Below, piece by piece: positions 14,297 to 27,900 of a DNA stretch of 64,000 nucleotides (positions are counted from its first letter, which is position 1; every line of letters begins with the position of its first letter). The position numbers and the translations under genes are program-made. Source of the stretch: Mycoplasma miroungirhinis. GTDB lineage: Bacteria; Bacillota_I; Bacilli_A; Mycoplasmatales; Metamycoplasmataceae. The notes under the pieces were generated by a model, which was not told the DNA's origin, ran no database searches, and saw only the letters and a list, made by a program, of their open reading frames with translations. The stretch covers positions 310,001 through 374,000 of the forward strand of contig NZ_CP053097.1 of the NCBI RefSeq assembly GCF_013008815.1. The letters are read 5' to 3'.

Positions 14297-15241
14297 ATGA
14301 CTTTTGATTTAGATAAAATTAAAACACTAGAAGATCTTAAAAAAATTAAAGCAGAATTTAATTCACCAGATTCAGAACTTGCTTTATTAACAAAACAAAT
14401 AAAAGAAGCAGATGCAGATAAAAAATCAGAAATAGGTAAAAAAATTCAAAAACTACGTCAAGAATCTAATGAATTTTTTGAACTAGCTAAACAAAAAATC
14501 GAAAACCTAGAAATTCAAAAATCATTAAATAATGAATGAATTGATACTTCAGAACCTGTTTATAAACAAGGTGGTATTCATCCTACTAATTTAGTAATCC
14601 TAAGAATGAAAGATTGATTTAATTTAAATGGATACTTTGAAATAAGAGAAAATGAAATCGAAAATGATGAATACAATTTTGAAAGATTAAACATTCCTAA
14701 AGACCATCCTGCTCGTGATATGCAAGATTCACTTTATATTGATGATGAAATATTAATGCGAACTCATAATACAGGAATTAGTGCAAGAGCATTAGAAAAA
14801 CACAAAAATCAAGCTTTTAGTCAATTTGCAATTGGAAAAGTTTATCGTAATGATGAAGAAGATATGACTCATAGTCATCAATTTACTCAACTTGATTTTG
14901 TTTCAGTTGGTTATACTAATTTTGGAAACTTAATATGAACATTAAAAAGTTTATTAAGTTATGTTTTAGAAGAAGAAATTGACATTAGATTAAGACCATC
15001 ATATTTTCCCTTTACTGAACCTAGTGTTGAAGTTGATGTTTTTTATAAAGAAAAATGAATAGAAATTTTAGGTGCTGGAATGCTACATCAAAAAGTTTTA
15101 CAATTAGCAGGTTATACAAATAATATGAATGGTTTTGCAGCAGGATTAGGAATTGAAAGAATTACAATGATTAAATATCAAATTACTGATATACGTGAAC
15201 TATATATAAATGATAATAGATTTTTAAAACAATTTAAATAG
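14297..15241 (+). CDS. pheS: phenylalanine--tRNA ligase alpha subunit
   Basis: A 314-residue alpha subunit of the alpha2beta2 PheRS. A short N-terminal coiled coil (about residues 10-75) is followed by the class II catalytic core. Motif 2 is visible in [23 protein letters not shown]. Motif 3 is [14 protein letters not shown], near the end. HPARDMQDS matches the conserved substrate region. It is slightly shorter than typical PheS (~340). GGAGTAAAA precedes the ATG. It is 8 nt upstream of pheT. Confidence 0.97.
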
Positions 15242-15249
15242 GAGAAAAT

Positions 15250-17418
15250 ATGTTATTTTCATACACAAAATTAAAAAAACTTGCTAATTTAGACAATCAT
15301 ATTTCAATCGAAAATGTGGTAAATGCTATTAATTCTATTGGTTTTGAAGTTGAATCTTATCAACCTTTTACTGATTTAGAAGGTTTACAATTTGGTCACG
15401 TTTTAAAAACTTATAAAAATCCTAATGCTGATTTATTAACAGTATGTGAAATACAATTTGCAGATAAAATTAGAACAATTCAAACAAATGCAAAAAATGT
15501 TAAAGAAAATGATTATTTAATGGCCTTTGTCCCGGGTTCAAGATCTAAAAAAATAACTTTTGCACCTAGAGAAATGAAAGGCATAGTTTCAGAAGGAATG
15601 TTAGCTGGTTTAGAAGAAATTGGTTTTAATCCAGATATACTACCAATAAAATGAAATGATGGTATTTTCACTTTTCAAACACCAATTGATTTAACTTTAG
15701 ATCCAATTAGTTATTTTGAATTAGATGATTATATTATTGATGTAACTATTTTATCAAATCGAGCTGATGCAAATAGTTATTACATTATGGCAAAAGAATT
15801 AGCTGCATATTTTCATAAAAATATAGAATTTCCAAAACAAACTTTAAATCGTTATAAAAGTAATTTTAATGTTAACAACCTTGAAGAAACTGATTATTTT
15901 ACAATATTTGAAACTGCACAAAATGATATTAATATATCAATTCAAGATGAAATATTTTTATTAAAAAATAATATTAAACTCTTTTCAAATGCAGTAAATT
16001 TAAGTAATTTAATTTTATTATATACTGGAGTTCCTAGTCATTGTTATGATATAAATAAACTTAACGGGCAATCAATTAGTGTTCAAAAATACACAGGAGA
16101 AGTAGAAATTCTAGGTAATAATAAAATTCAATTAGAAAATGTTTTAGTTGTTATGGATAAAATAAAACCAATTTCTGTTGCTTCTGTTATCGGCTTACAA
16201 AATACGGGTTGCACAGATGAAACTGAAAATGTTTTATTTGAAATTGCTAGTTTTAAAACAAAAGAAATTAGAAACTCTAAAAAACAAGTTAAATTAGAAA
16301 CTCTTTCAGCTAATAGAGCATCTAAGAAAATCAATAATGGATTAATTCATTTAGCACACCATTTTAGTTCTTTATATTTAAATAAAGCAAGTGAAATTAT
16401 TAACTTTGTATCATTAAACACTAAATCTTTTCAATTAGATGAAACATTTTTAAATAATTTTGCAGGTTTTGAATTAACTCACACAACTAAATATCAAGAA
16501 GTATTAAAACAATTAAATATTTTAGGTTTTGAAATTAAAAATAATTGAGTTTATGTTCCTGATTATCGTTTTGATGTGGAAAGTATGCAAGATTTTAGTG
16601 AAGAAGTATTTAGATTTTATGGTTATGATAATTTCAAAACAATTCAACCAAATCCAATTAAAACCAATAATACAATTTATAAAGATTACGAAACTATCTT
16701 AGCAAAAATGGGGTACCAAAACGTTAGAACTTTTACATTAACAAATGACAAAAAAAATATTTTTAATCCCTTTGAATTTAATGACACCATTAAATTAAAA
16801 ACATTTGCTTCATTTGAACATAGTGAAATTAGAAATTCATTTATTCATTCATTATATGATGTTTTAAATTACAATGCAAAACGTAATATTAATAAATTAT
16901 CGATTTTTGAAATAGGGATGATTAATAATAAAAATAATGTTTTGGCAATCGCTTCAAATATAAAAAATTTTAATCAAATTAAACAAGATATTACTGAACT
17001 TTTAGATATTAACTTAACGTTTAAAAGATCTACTTATGAATCATTTCATCCTAATTTAAGTGTTTGAATTTATCATAATGATAAAAAAATTGGTTATATT
17101 GCTAAACTACATCCTTCAGTATTAAAATCTGATTATTATTATTTAGAAATCTTTTTAGATGAAGATATTCAACCAAATAAAGTATTTAAAAAATATAAAA
17201 ATGAATCATTAAAGCAAAGAGATTATACTTTTAGTCTTCAACAAAATCAAGATATAGAAACTATTTTAGAAAAATTAAAATCGCTAAAAGGTATTTATGA
17301 AATTAAAGTAATAGATTCATTTAAAAAAGACGAAAATACTTTAAATGTTACAATAAGTATTTTAATAGAAGATTGAGCTATCAAGAAATTAGATCAAACT
17401 ATTGAAAAATTAAAATAA
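15250..17418 (+). CDS. pheT: phenylalanine--tRNA ligase beta subunit
   Basis: A 722-residue beta subunit, with a tRNA-binding OB-like domain near the N-terminus (GLQFGHVLKTYKNPNADLLTVCEIQF) and the B3/B4 and B5 regions after it. The B5-type segment YVPDYRFDVESMQDFSEEVFRFYGYDN is visible in part as PDYRFDVESMQDFSEEVFR. The C-terminal anticodon-binding fold ends at TAA 17416-17418. It is shorter than the ~800-residue bacterial norm, as usual in mycoplasmas. It completes the rarA-pheS-pheT operon and is followed immediately by a strong terminator. Confidence 0.96.
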
Positions 17419-17426
17419 CTAAATGT

Positions 17427-17455
17427 AAATGCACTTATTTAGGTGCATTTTTTTA
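17427..17455 (+). terminator. terminator of the rarA-pheST operon
   Basis: An 8-bp stem AAATGCAC/GTGCATTT (17427-17434 with 17443-17450) is followed by a T run, starting 8 nt past the pheT stop. Confidence 0.85.
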
Positions 17456-17489
17456 TTAAAAAAACTTCAGTTACTAGTCACTGAAGTTT
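17455..17489 (-). terminator. terminator of the 17502-18800 lipoprotein gene
   Basis: A perfect 10-bp stem (17462-17471 with 17480-17489, arms AAACTTCAGT/ACTGAAGTTT) is followed on the minus strand by a run of T. It stands back to back with the pheT terminator. Confidence 0.85.
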
Positions 17490-17501
17490 AGATTATTTTT
17501 A

Positions 17502-18800
17502 TTATTTAGTTGCATCTGATGTATTATTATTTAATAATTCAACTAGATCATTTGGAATTAAGTAGTATTTTACAGAACCATTATGAGATTTTGAAGTAAA
17601 TTCACCAATATATTTTGCTTCTCTTAAAATATTATTTCCTCATAATACTTTATTTGTTTTTTCATCATATTGTAAATGTGCATCTGCTGAAATAAAGTTA
17701 GATTTTAAATGATCTTTTTGTGGAGTAATATTTGTTTCAAATTTTTGTTTTGACATTAAATTAGTTGAGAATAAATAGTGATCATTTTCTTGAACACTAG
17801 CTTCATCTGTTGACATATAAGTTGTTACAAAGCCATCATTTAGTTCTAATTTTATACCATTATTTGTTAACATATGTACTTCTTTAATTAAGTATGTTAA
17901 TTTTAATTTATCACTAGTAATAGTTTTATCTTTGAAATATATCTCTAGTAAATTAGAATTGTTTACATCTGGTTGAGTTGTATTTGATAATTGACTATAT
18001 TCTCCTAATTCAATAGTATAAATTTGATTTGATATAACTTTATTATTGTTAATATTTTTTAATACTCTAAATGATAAAACGACTTTTCCATTTGAATTAT
18101 TTAAAGATAAAATATTATCTTCAGTAGTTGTAGAAATTAATTCAATATCTTCTGGTCAATTAGTATTTTGTAAATTAATATCATTAGTATTTTGATCATT
18201 TTTTGTTACTAACATTTTTGTTGTTTTATCAAAACTAATATTTTTATGTGAATCAAGTGCTAATTTTAAGTTTGCTTTATTTGCATCATCTGATTTAATT
18301 TGAATACTTGTTTTGATTGAATTTACAAAATCATTTAATGCGTTTTGATCTTGATCAATTGTTTGATTATTATTTTCAATTTTTGGTTTATCAGCATCGT
18401 TTTCAACTTTAGGTTTATCAGCATCGTTTTCAACTTTAGGTTTAATATTGTCATTTTCGCTTTCATTTTTATTATTATTTGGTATTGAAATTTTAGCTTT
18501 GTTTAATCCATTTAAAATCATTTCAACAGCTAAATCTACATCAACTTGGGTTGATGATTGATTTAATGCTAATCTTGATGCATCTTCTAAAACTTGTTGT
18601 AAAGCAATTAATTTATCTTTTTGAGTATCATTTAATGATTTAGAATAATCAAGAGCATCTTTAAAATTTTTATGATATGTACTTAAATCATTTCCTTTAT
18701 ACGCACAAGAGGCAGCAACAGCAGGAACTGAAATTAGTGAAGAAGCAGCTAAAGTAGTTGAAAGTAATAAAAATATTTTTTTAGATTTTTGTGATTTCAT
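17502..18800 (-). CDS. surface lipoprotein with Lys-Pro-Lys repeats (432 aa)
   Basis: The signal peptide ends VAASC, so Cys32 is the predicted lipidated residue. Residues ~35-105 form a helical region containing a FIVAR-like pattern (ALDYSKSLNDTQKDKLIAL, then DVDLAVEMILNGLNKAKI). Three tandem nine-residue units of KPKVENDAD type occupy 120-145. The rest is a mixed domain ending LLNNNTSDATK. Three TGA codons are read as Trp in the second half. It is an exported, membrane-anchored antigen of unknown role. It lies downstream of the giant SGNH gene but has its own upstream gap and terminator. Confidence 0.85.
18366..18443 (-). repeat. 27-bp tandem repeats encoding KPKVENDAD units
   Basis: About three tandem copies of a 27-bp unit inside the lipoprotein gene. 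Two copies are near-identical and the third diverges at its end. The unit is a multiple of three, so copy changes keep the frame and vary protein length. Confidence 0.85.
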
Positions 18801-18930
18801 ATATGTCCTTTTAATAATATTTAAAATATTATATTTATATAATTAATTTATTATTTTAATATAAAATAATTTTTTTTAACTTAAAAATACTCTTTTTATG
18901 TTATAAAACAATTTTTTTTATCAAATTTGA

Positions 18931-18961
18931 AAAAATAAAAGAAAAAAACACTATGTGTTTT
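18931..18961 (-). terminator. terminator of the giant SGNH protein gene
   Basis: The minus-strand hairpin AAAACAC-ATA-GTGTTTT (18945-18961) is followed by TTT and a pyrimidine-rich tail, 5 nt beyond the stop codon. The rest of 18801-18930 holds no gene; it must contain the promoter of the 17502-18800 lipoprotein. Confidence 0.65.
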
Positions 18962-18965
18962 GATC

Positions 18966-21900
18966 TTAGTATTGTCCTTTTTGAATTTTTGATACGATAG
19001 TTCATTTAGGACTTCACCAATGTCCAGTGTTTTGTCAATCAGCAAAATTACTATTAACATTTAAAGAAGTTAAACTAGATTGATTCATAAATTTACCTCA
19101 ACTACCTTCACGAATTGTTCATAAAACATATTCTTTTTTAGATAATGGCTTACCATTATTAATTGAAGGTCCAAAATAAACATTAGGACTATAATTCTTT
19201 TTATTTGGATCATTCTCAGGAAATTCAGATGTTGTTAAAATATAAATAATATCATCAGGTCTATAATTTTGTTCATCAGCAAAATAATCACGTCCGAAAG
19301 TTTTACCTCTGTAATGATAATAAGCATTCATTTCATTACGTATTGTTCAAAGATCTTGTGGATGTTCTAAACTTGATTTTAATGTTTTATTTAAACGTTT
19401 TAAACCTAAAACTGTATCCTCTAATAATATTCATAAAATTGAAGGACTAGTTGTTCCACCTTTTCATCATCGAATGAATTTTTCTTCTCTTTCTCTATCT
19501 GTTGTTTCTCTGAAATACATTTGAAATACAGCATAATTTACTGTTGTATAAACTCTATATAAAGCTTTATATGCAAAATTTTGTCTACGTTGTTTGTATC
19601 CTGCTGCATCATGAGGAATATTTTGTTTTCAGAAAACAGATGATATTGTTTTATATACTTTATCTAATATATCTAATTCAGATTTATTAGATGAAACCAT
19701 ATAAGCTGGATTTTCATCAGGAGGAATAGGATCTGCTTTTGATTTAAAGGAAATTAATTTACCAATTGCTTCAAAAGCACTATTTCCAACAATATTATCT
19801 AAGTCTTTTTTGTTAGTTCTTTTTGTTTTATCAGGATTTCTATTTAAATTTCTTAACCCATTGTATAGTAATGAATTTTCAAAATTAGATTTTTCAAAAA
19901 TTAAATTAATTATTTTTGTAAATTCTTCTGATGAAATTGGATTATCTTTTTTATCACCTACAAAGTCTAAAATAATTCCAATATCACCTTTACCTATTGC
20001 CCCTAATACTTTTAAAAATGCATCTTCAATTCATTTAGTTGGTTGTTCGATTTTAAATTCTAATGCTTTTTTAGATAATCATCAAAATGAACGAAGTAAG
20101 ATTTTTTTATTAAATCAATCATTTTTTAATAAATGTGGAACTAATTTTTGTAATACATTACTTACAAGATTTACATCTTGGGTATTGGTATTTTCAATCT
20201 TCATTAATTTAAATATTAAATTAGTTACATTATCAGCATTTTGTTTTTTGTTAAAGAATTCTGTTAATGTTTCTTTTAATAGTTTAATAATTGCTTCTTG
20301 TTCATGGTTTATAATTAATGATATTAATTTAGGTAAATTTGAATCATCGCCTTGTTTATATTCTTTTCAATGTTTAATATCTGATTTTAAAATATCTTTA
20401 ACAATTTTGTTTGTAAATGTTTGAATTGAATTATAAGATATAAATTCTCTAATTAAGTCTTGTAATTGTTGTTTTGTGACATTTGGATTTGAATTTATAA
20501 ATGAACTTAAATCAATGTTTAATATAACATCTTTAATGATTTTATGAATACTTTTTTGAATAATTATTAATTTTTGTTCACTGTGTTCAGTATTTGCTAA
20601 TGAGTTATTAAATGCTAAAAATATTTTTAAAAGTAAATCTTCAATATTTCTAAATTTCTTATTATTATCTTGAACTGAAGCAGTATTTGCTACTGAATTT
20701 GATTGATTATTTTCTGAGTTTTGATTTTGAATATTAATAATTAATTTTTTAATAAATTTATATAAATTAAATATTTTATCTGATTGATTTTCATTGATTT
20801 GATCTGTGTTTTGAGTTAATTCATTATCATTAATTAAAACATTAATAAAGTCTTTTCCAAATTCACTTGTTAAAATATTGCTTCAATTTGTATTTGTAAT
20901 AATTTTTTCAAGTAATGAAGAAATTAAATTTTGATTAAATTGATTATTTATAAAGAAATCTAAATCAACAACTTGATCTAAAATGTTATTAAGTAATGTT
21001 GTAAAGTAATTTTTATTGGTCATTGTATCAATTGCTCTTGATACAAAATCAATAAATGATCTAGATTCAGAATCAGTTTCAGTAAATTCTAAATGATATG
21101 TTTTATTTAAATAATTAAATATATCATTCGCAATAAAGTTTTCATTATTATTTTCAGAAACAGCAAATGATAAAATATTAGCTAATGATTGTTTTAATAA
21201 ATCTAAATTTGATTTAATAATTGCTTTTAAAACATCATTTAAATTATTTGCTTGCTGAATTGTTGAATCATTTGTGTGTAAATAATGTTTAGTAATTTTT
21301 GAAATAGCATCTTCTAATTGACTACTATTTCCCACTGAATGAATAACTTTATTTATAGTTTCTATTTTGAAAATACCATTAATATTAAATTCTTGGGCAT
21401 CAAAATTAGAAAGTTCGTATTTTAAAATTTTAGAAATAACTTGTGCAACTCTTGTTGAAATTTGTTCATTATCTAATGAACCATTTAATGTTTTTAAAAT
21501 ACTACTAATAAAATTAAATAATGAACTTTGATCAAATGACTGTGAGTTAGTATTGCTACTATTTTCACTATTTTCTTGTGTAGAATTTGTTGAAAATTTA
21601 ATATTAGATCTTAATGTTTTATATAGTTCAAAGAAATCATTAACTGATGCATCATCATTAAAGAGATTATTTAATAATGAAGAAATATTTGCTTTTGTAA
21701 TTAATGAAGTAATAGTATTAAAATTAAATTTTTTAGCAATTTCTTGTTGTATTGCATCAGTATCAATTTTATTATTTTTAATAAAGTTAATTTGTTTTAA
21801 AGAATCAATAACATGACCAATAATATCTTTATATGAACTATTTGATTTAATAAAATTAAATATTCTAGTTGAAATATTTTTTATATTATTTTTATTTTGT

Positions 21901-24900
21901 TCAGTTAATTTATGAATTAATTGTTTATTAATTGCATTAATTATAAATTCATCTAATAAATCTTTATCTTTTGTAATTAATTCATTAACAAATTGTTGTA
22001 AATTATTTAAAACATCTTCTTTAGATAAATCTAAATATTTTTTTATTAACTCATTAATATCATTTGCAGAACTTAAATCATAACTTTTATCTAAAAACTT
22101 AATTAATAAAGTATCTAATGCTGTATCAACTGAAGCATAATCTACTATTTTAGTTAAAAAATCTTTAGTTTTTGAAGCATTTTGAGCATTTTCTACTATT
22201 GCTAATAAATTAGCTTCTTTAATTTCGATTTTTGCAATAGCTTTTAATAATTTTTTAATATTTTGTTTTAAATTATCATCACTACCTTCTAAAATTCCAT
22301 TTCCTGCTTTTAGAATTTTAACAATTAAATCAAAATTAATTGTTTGTGTTGAATCAGTTTCATTTGAAGTTTTATTTTGTGAAATTGAAAAATCATTAAA
22401 TCTAAATCATTTATAAGCTTCAACAATTTGGTTTATATCATGTTCTAAATGTTCTTTTGTTAATAAATTATTAAAAATATGTTGTACATTTTCTTTTGAA
22501 AATAATGTTTTTAAATTCATTTCGTCGAATAATTTTTGATAAATAGAATTTAAAATTTCTTTATTAAAGTTATTGTTTTGGTCAAAAATATCATTTGTAT
22601 TTAGAACTTCTTTAACAATATCAAAGAACTTAGTAATAAATGTTGTTTTATCAATTTCATTTGTTGCTTTTTCAATGATATTTTGTAAATCTAACTTAAT
22701 ATTTTGAGGAATTTCTTTTTGTAATTTGTGTTCAATAATATTAATTATTATTTGGCTTAATAAGTGATCAGTTTTATTTGATTTTAAAATATCATTTATT
22801 GTTGAAACAACATCTGAAGAAATATTGTCTAAATTATTTTTAACTAATTTATTAACTAGTTTATAAATATCTTCAACATCATTATATTGATTTGATGTAA
22901 AGAAGTTAGTTAAAACTTTATTACTTAATTGTTTAAATGTATTTAATTTCAATGTTGAAACAATAACATCTTTAAGAATATTTTGATGAGTAGTATCTAA
23001 AATATCAACACTTGAAACATCAAGTTGTTTTTTAACATAATTTTGAGCAACAAATAATGCTATTTCATTTAAATTATTAATATTTTCTTGATTTTCAGTA
23101 GTATTTAATGATCCAGTTGCTAATTTTGCAACTTTAAATATTCAATTAATAATATTGAAATTACTTTGTTTTTGGTTTGTTAGCTGAATATTATTTGTAT
23201 CTTGAATATTATTATTTCATTTTGAATTGATAATTGCTTCTACTACATCAATTATTTTTTGTTTATTTTCATTACTAAATAATTTAGAAACTAATAATTT
23301 AAATGATTGTTTATCTAATAATTTTTCAATAATAGTTTCATTTGTAAATAATTCTTTTAGTAAATTTAAAATTTCTGGATTTAAAGTTTTATCTGCTAAT
23401 AAAATATTTTTATTTACTAAATTATCTTTGATATTTGAAAATACTTTATCTAAAACATTACTATCTTGAATAAATGAAATAAATGATTCTAATATATCTT
23501 TAAAATTATTTTTTATTTTTGTATCTTGAATATTAAAAGTATTTGCAAAAATTGAAGTAATTATATCTTTTAGATTATCTTTAATATTTTGATTATTTAA
23601 AGCTGATTTAGAAATTATTTTTAAGTCATTACTAAAAGTATCTAAATTATTATTAACAAGACTATTAATAATTTTTACAATTGAATCTAAATGTTCATAT
23701 TTATCAGTTGTAAAATAATTTTCTAATAATTTTGCAACTAATGTTTTTGTTTGATCTAAATTTAAAATTTCTTTAATAATATTTTTTGTTTTCAGTTTAT
23801 TATTTTCATCTAAGAAAGTTATTTTATTTAAATCTATTTTTTCAACTACAAATTCATTTAAAAGTAAAGCTACTAATTCTGATAAATTATTTAAAACATT
23901 AGTATTTTTATTGTTATGAGTATAAATATTTGAAGCATTTTGTAAAATTTGTAATAATAAATCTTCTATATTTAAAGAAACATTTGTTTTAGTTTGTTCT
24001 ACTTGATCTACTGATTGATTTTGTATTTGTGAAACAAATAATTTAATTACTTTAACAATATCAGAATTAATATTTTGATTAAAGAATGTTTCTAAAAATA
24101 CTTTGATATTAGTATTTGATAATAAATTATTTATTGTATTTTTATTTTTTAATGTATTAATTAAATTTTTAATTAAGTTAGCATTTAATTTTAAATTATC
24201 ATCAAGTAAATCATTATTTTGAATAAATGATGAAATTTCAGTTTGTAGTGAATTTAAGATATTATCATCAGAAATGAACTCATATACTTTATTTAATATA
24301 TTTTGAAGTGATGTTTTTATTTCATCATCTAATGTTAGATTTAATTTATTTTCAATAACATTGATTAATATTGAACTTAATTTTTGTTTAAGTTCTGCAT
24401 TTGTTAAAATATTTTTAATAATTTTTTTAATATGTTGAATAAAAACATCTACATTATTTTTAATTAAATTGTTAAAAAATTGAGCAAGAGATTGAGAATC
24501 TTTATATTTATTAGTTAATAAATAATCACTTAAAATATTTTTTAATAATTTAGAAAATTCTTCATCTTTTGAAACTGAAATTAAAATATTTTTAATATTA
24601 TCTTGATTTTGTGGTGTAAAAATATTAGTTAATTGATTTATATTTATGTTATTTTCTAAATAATTTTGTAAGAATTTAGTTGCTGCTTTTGTAATATTTT
24701 CAAGAGCTAATGTATCTTCATTGTTTAAAACATTGCCAAAAGCTTTTAAAATATCTAAAACTTTTATTTGTAACTGTGTATCTTTATTAATTCATTTTGC
24801 ATTAATAAAGAAATTAATGATTATATTAATTTCTTTATTAATTCATTTTGCATTAATAAAGAAATTAATGATTATATTAATTTGTTCACTTCTATCTTCA

Positions 24901-27900
24901 TTAAAAATTGATAATAAAATTGGTCTTAAATTTTCTTTATTTAAAAATGATAAAATTTTATCTTTATTTTCAAATATTGATGTTAATATATCTAAAATTT
25001 GGGTATTCAAAATTAAACCGGTTTTTACAATATCATTAGCATTAATAATTGATTTTAGTTCATTAATAAGTTGATCAAAAATTGGATTTGTTTCGATATT
25101 TGAAAGTATAGCTAAATAAATTTCTTTTAAATTTGCTTTAGTATTTGCATCCACTTTTGTTTCTAATTTACTATTTAATAAGTTAATCAAAATTTCAAAT
25201 AAGTCATTTTGATTCTCATCAGTTTTTATTATTTTAATTACTAATTCTTTAATATTTGTTAATATTTGATCTAAATTATTTTTTATTACTTGATTTATGA
25301 AATTCTCAATATTTTCAACATTTTTATAAGTATCTGTTGTTAAAAATTCTTCAACAATTAATTTTAGAATATTAGTTATTTTTTCATTTTTTAAAGATTT
25401 TTTTAAAACATTTTTAATAAATGTTTGATTAGATTGATCTAAAAATGTAATTTTATCTAAATTTAATTGTTTCTCAACAACTCCATTTAATAAATTTTCA
25501 ATACTTGAAACTATGTTATTAATAGTTTGGGCATCGTTAGTCTTAGATAAGGTATTTGAAAATTTTTTAATTAATGCTCAAAGATTAAAATTATTTGATG
25601 ATTGATTATTTTGTGAATCTTGAGATATTTTAATTTCATTATTTTCTTTATCATCTGCAATTAATTTAATTAAAATTTGGTCAAGAGATTGTTTATTTTG
25701 ATTACTAAAAATATTAGTTAAAATTCATTTTGCATTTTTAGGTGTAATTAAATCATTTAGATTAAATTTTGTTAAAAAATCTTTATTAAAAATGGAAGAT
25801 AAATCAGTATTATTATCAAAAGTCACTTGATTTAACATATTAATAAATGTATCTAAAAATACATTAACTAGTTCAGAATTATCAATATTTGCAACAACAT
25901 TTTTAAATAATGATTTAAATTCATCTTTAACTGAAGTTATGTCTTTTAATTTATTAATTTGTACAAAAGTAATTTCAGCTAAAAAGTCTTGAAGTTTATC
26001 TTGTTTTGATAATCAATGAATATATGTAGTAATTGAATCTTTATTTAATTTAATAGTTTCTTTAATTAAATCAAAAATATTTTCAATTTGAGCAATTGTT
26101 TTTTTGTTATTTGTAAAAATACTATCAATTAGTGTAGTAATAAATTCATTAGTTTTTGAATTAACTAATAAATCATCAATTAAATAATCAACAAAGGAAT
26201 TTCAATAATCATTAGATATTTTTAATGAATTTTCAATTGAAGGATACAGATTTTTTAAAGATGTTTTTAAAAAGTCATGTGATTTTTGATTTTGTAATAT
26301 AAAAGTAATAATTTCTTTTAAAATATTAGAAATTTCAGCAGATGATTTAAAACTATTTATTTTTTTAACTAATTTAGGAACTATTTTATAAATAATTGTA
26401 TTTAAATCACTTAGATCTTGTAATTTATTTTCTTTTATCTCTTCACTATTTTGATTTTTTTGTTTTGAATCTAAATTTAACCTATCAAAAAGTTTTTCTT
26501 TGTTATTATTAATAATTTCTAGTAAGTTTTTAATGTCATCTTCATTTAATAAATCAACAAATTCTTCAATATTTACTTGTTTTAATAGTTCAAATAATTT
26601 ATTAAGTCCAAAACCACCTTTAAAATGAACAGATAAAACAACATCATCTGATAAAGTGACGCTTTGAGTTATGATATTTGTTAATTCAATTGATACTGTT
26701 TTAATAAATTCTTGATTATTTAATTGTTTTAGAATTTTTTCTAATGTTGATGATAGTTTTATTGCTTGTGGGTTTGTAATATTTATATATGGTTTTAAAT
26801 ATTCTTTAATAATTTGACTAACAACAATTAGAGCAGATTGTTTATATTCATTATTTTTAAATACTTCATCTAAAATCACTTTTGATATGTTAGATACTTT
26901 ATTAATAAGATTTTCAATAACAAATTGTTTAAATCATAAAGAAGGACTTGTTTGAGACAATTGAATAGATTCTTCACTAAAAAGTTCTTTAAAAATTGAT
27001 TGTAATGTTGATTTTGATCAATTTTGTAAATTATTTTTAATTAAATTTTTTGATTGTAAAATAAAACTATTAAAATTATCAACTGTTGATTGATCTCAAT
27101 TTTTATTCGATATATCAATTGCATTAAATAATTTATCAATGATTTTGTTTAAATTAATTTTTTCAAACACAAAATCAATAAATTTTTCATTTTCAAAGAC
27201 TGGTTTTAATGTTTGTAATCATTTATCAATAGTTACATTAATATGATTGTTTTCATCTTTTGCAACTATTAATGCAAGTATATTGTTAATAACATCTATA
27301 TTACTAAAATTAAAGTAATTTTTAATGGTTTCAACTAAAACATTAAAAATTGATTCTAATGTTGTTGTTTTTGAAAAATCAATGTGTTCAAAAACATCAA
27401 GTAAATCATCAAATAATGAAGAATTACTAATATTTCCAAGTACTTTTGAAATATTTTCATTTAATAGATTAATTTGTTGGTCTGAAAAATCTAATTGTGA
27501 ATATTCTTTAAAAATGCTTGTTAAAATTTTAATTGCAATTTGTTTGGATTGACCATTTTTTAAAACTACATTTATAAATTTATTAACTAATTTTTTAGGT
27601 TCTAGAATTTTAATATTTTTAAGAGTATTAATTAAAATTTCATTTAAGTTTTGACCTTTTAAAATATCTAAATTATCAATAATATTATTAAAAGATTGAA
27701 TAATTTGTGCTTTTAGTTCTTGATCTGCAAAAAGTTCATTAATTAAATTTTTAAATCATAAATTTAAAGCATTATTTAAACCTTTTTCAGCAACTAAATC
27801 AATATTTAATTTATCAGTAATATTTAAAAAATCAATTTTTTCATACAATTTATTTACTACATTACCTTGTGAATAAATATAAATAAATTGATTTATTAAG

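Noticed and set aside
19810-20424. Open frames on the plus strand within the giant gene (also at 21553, 23227, 24721, 27325, 28261)
   Set aside because: They are antisense to one continuous, compositionally coherent minus-strand frame and show no SD or family signal.
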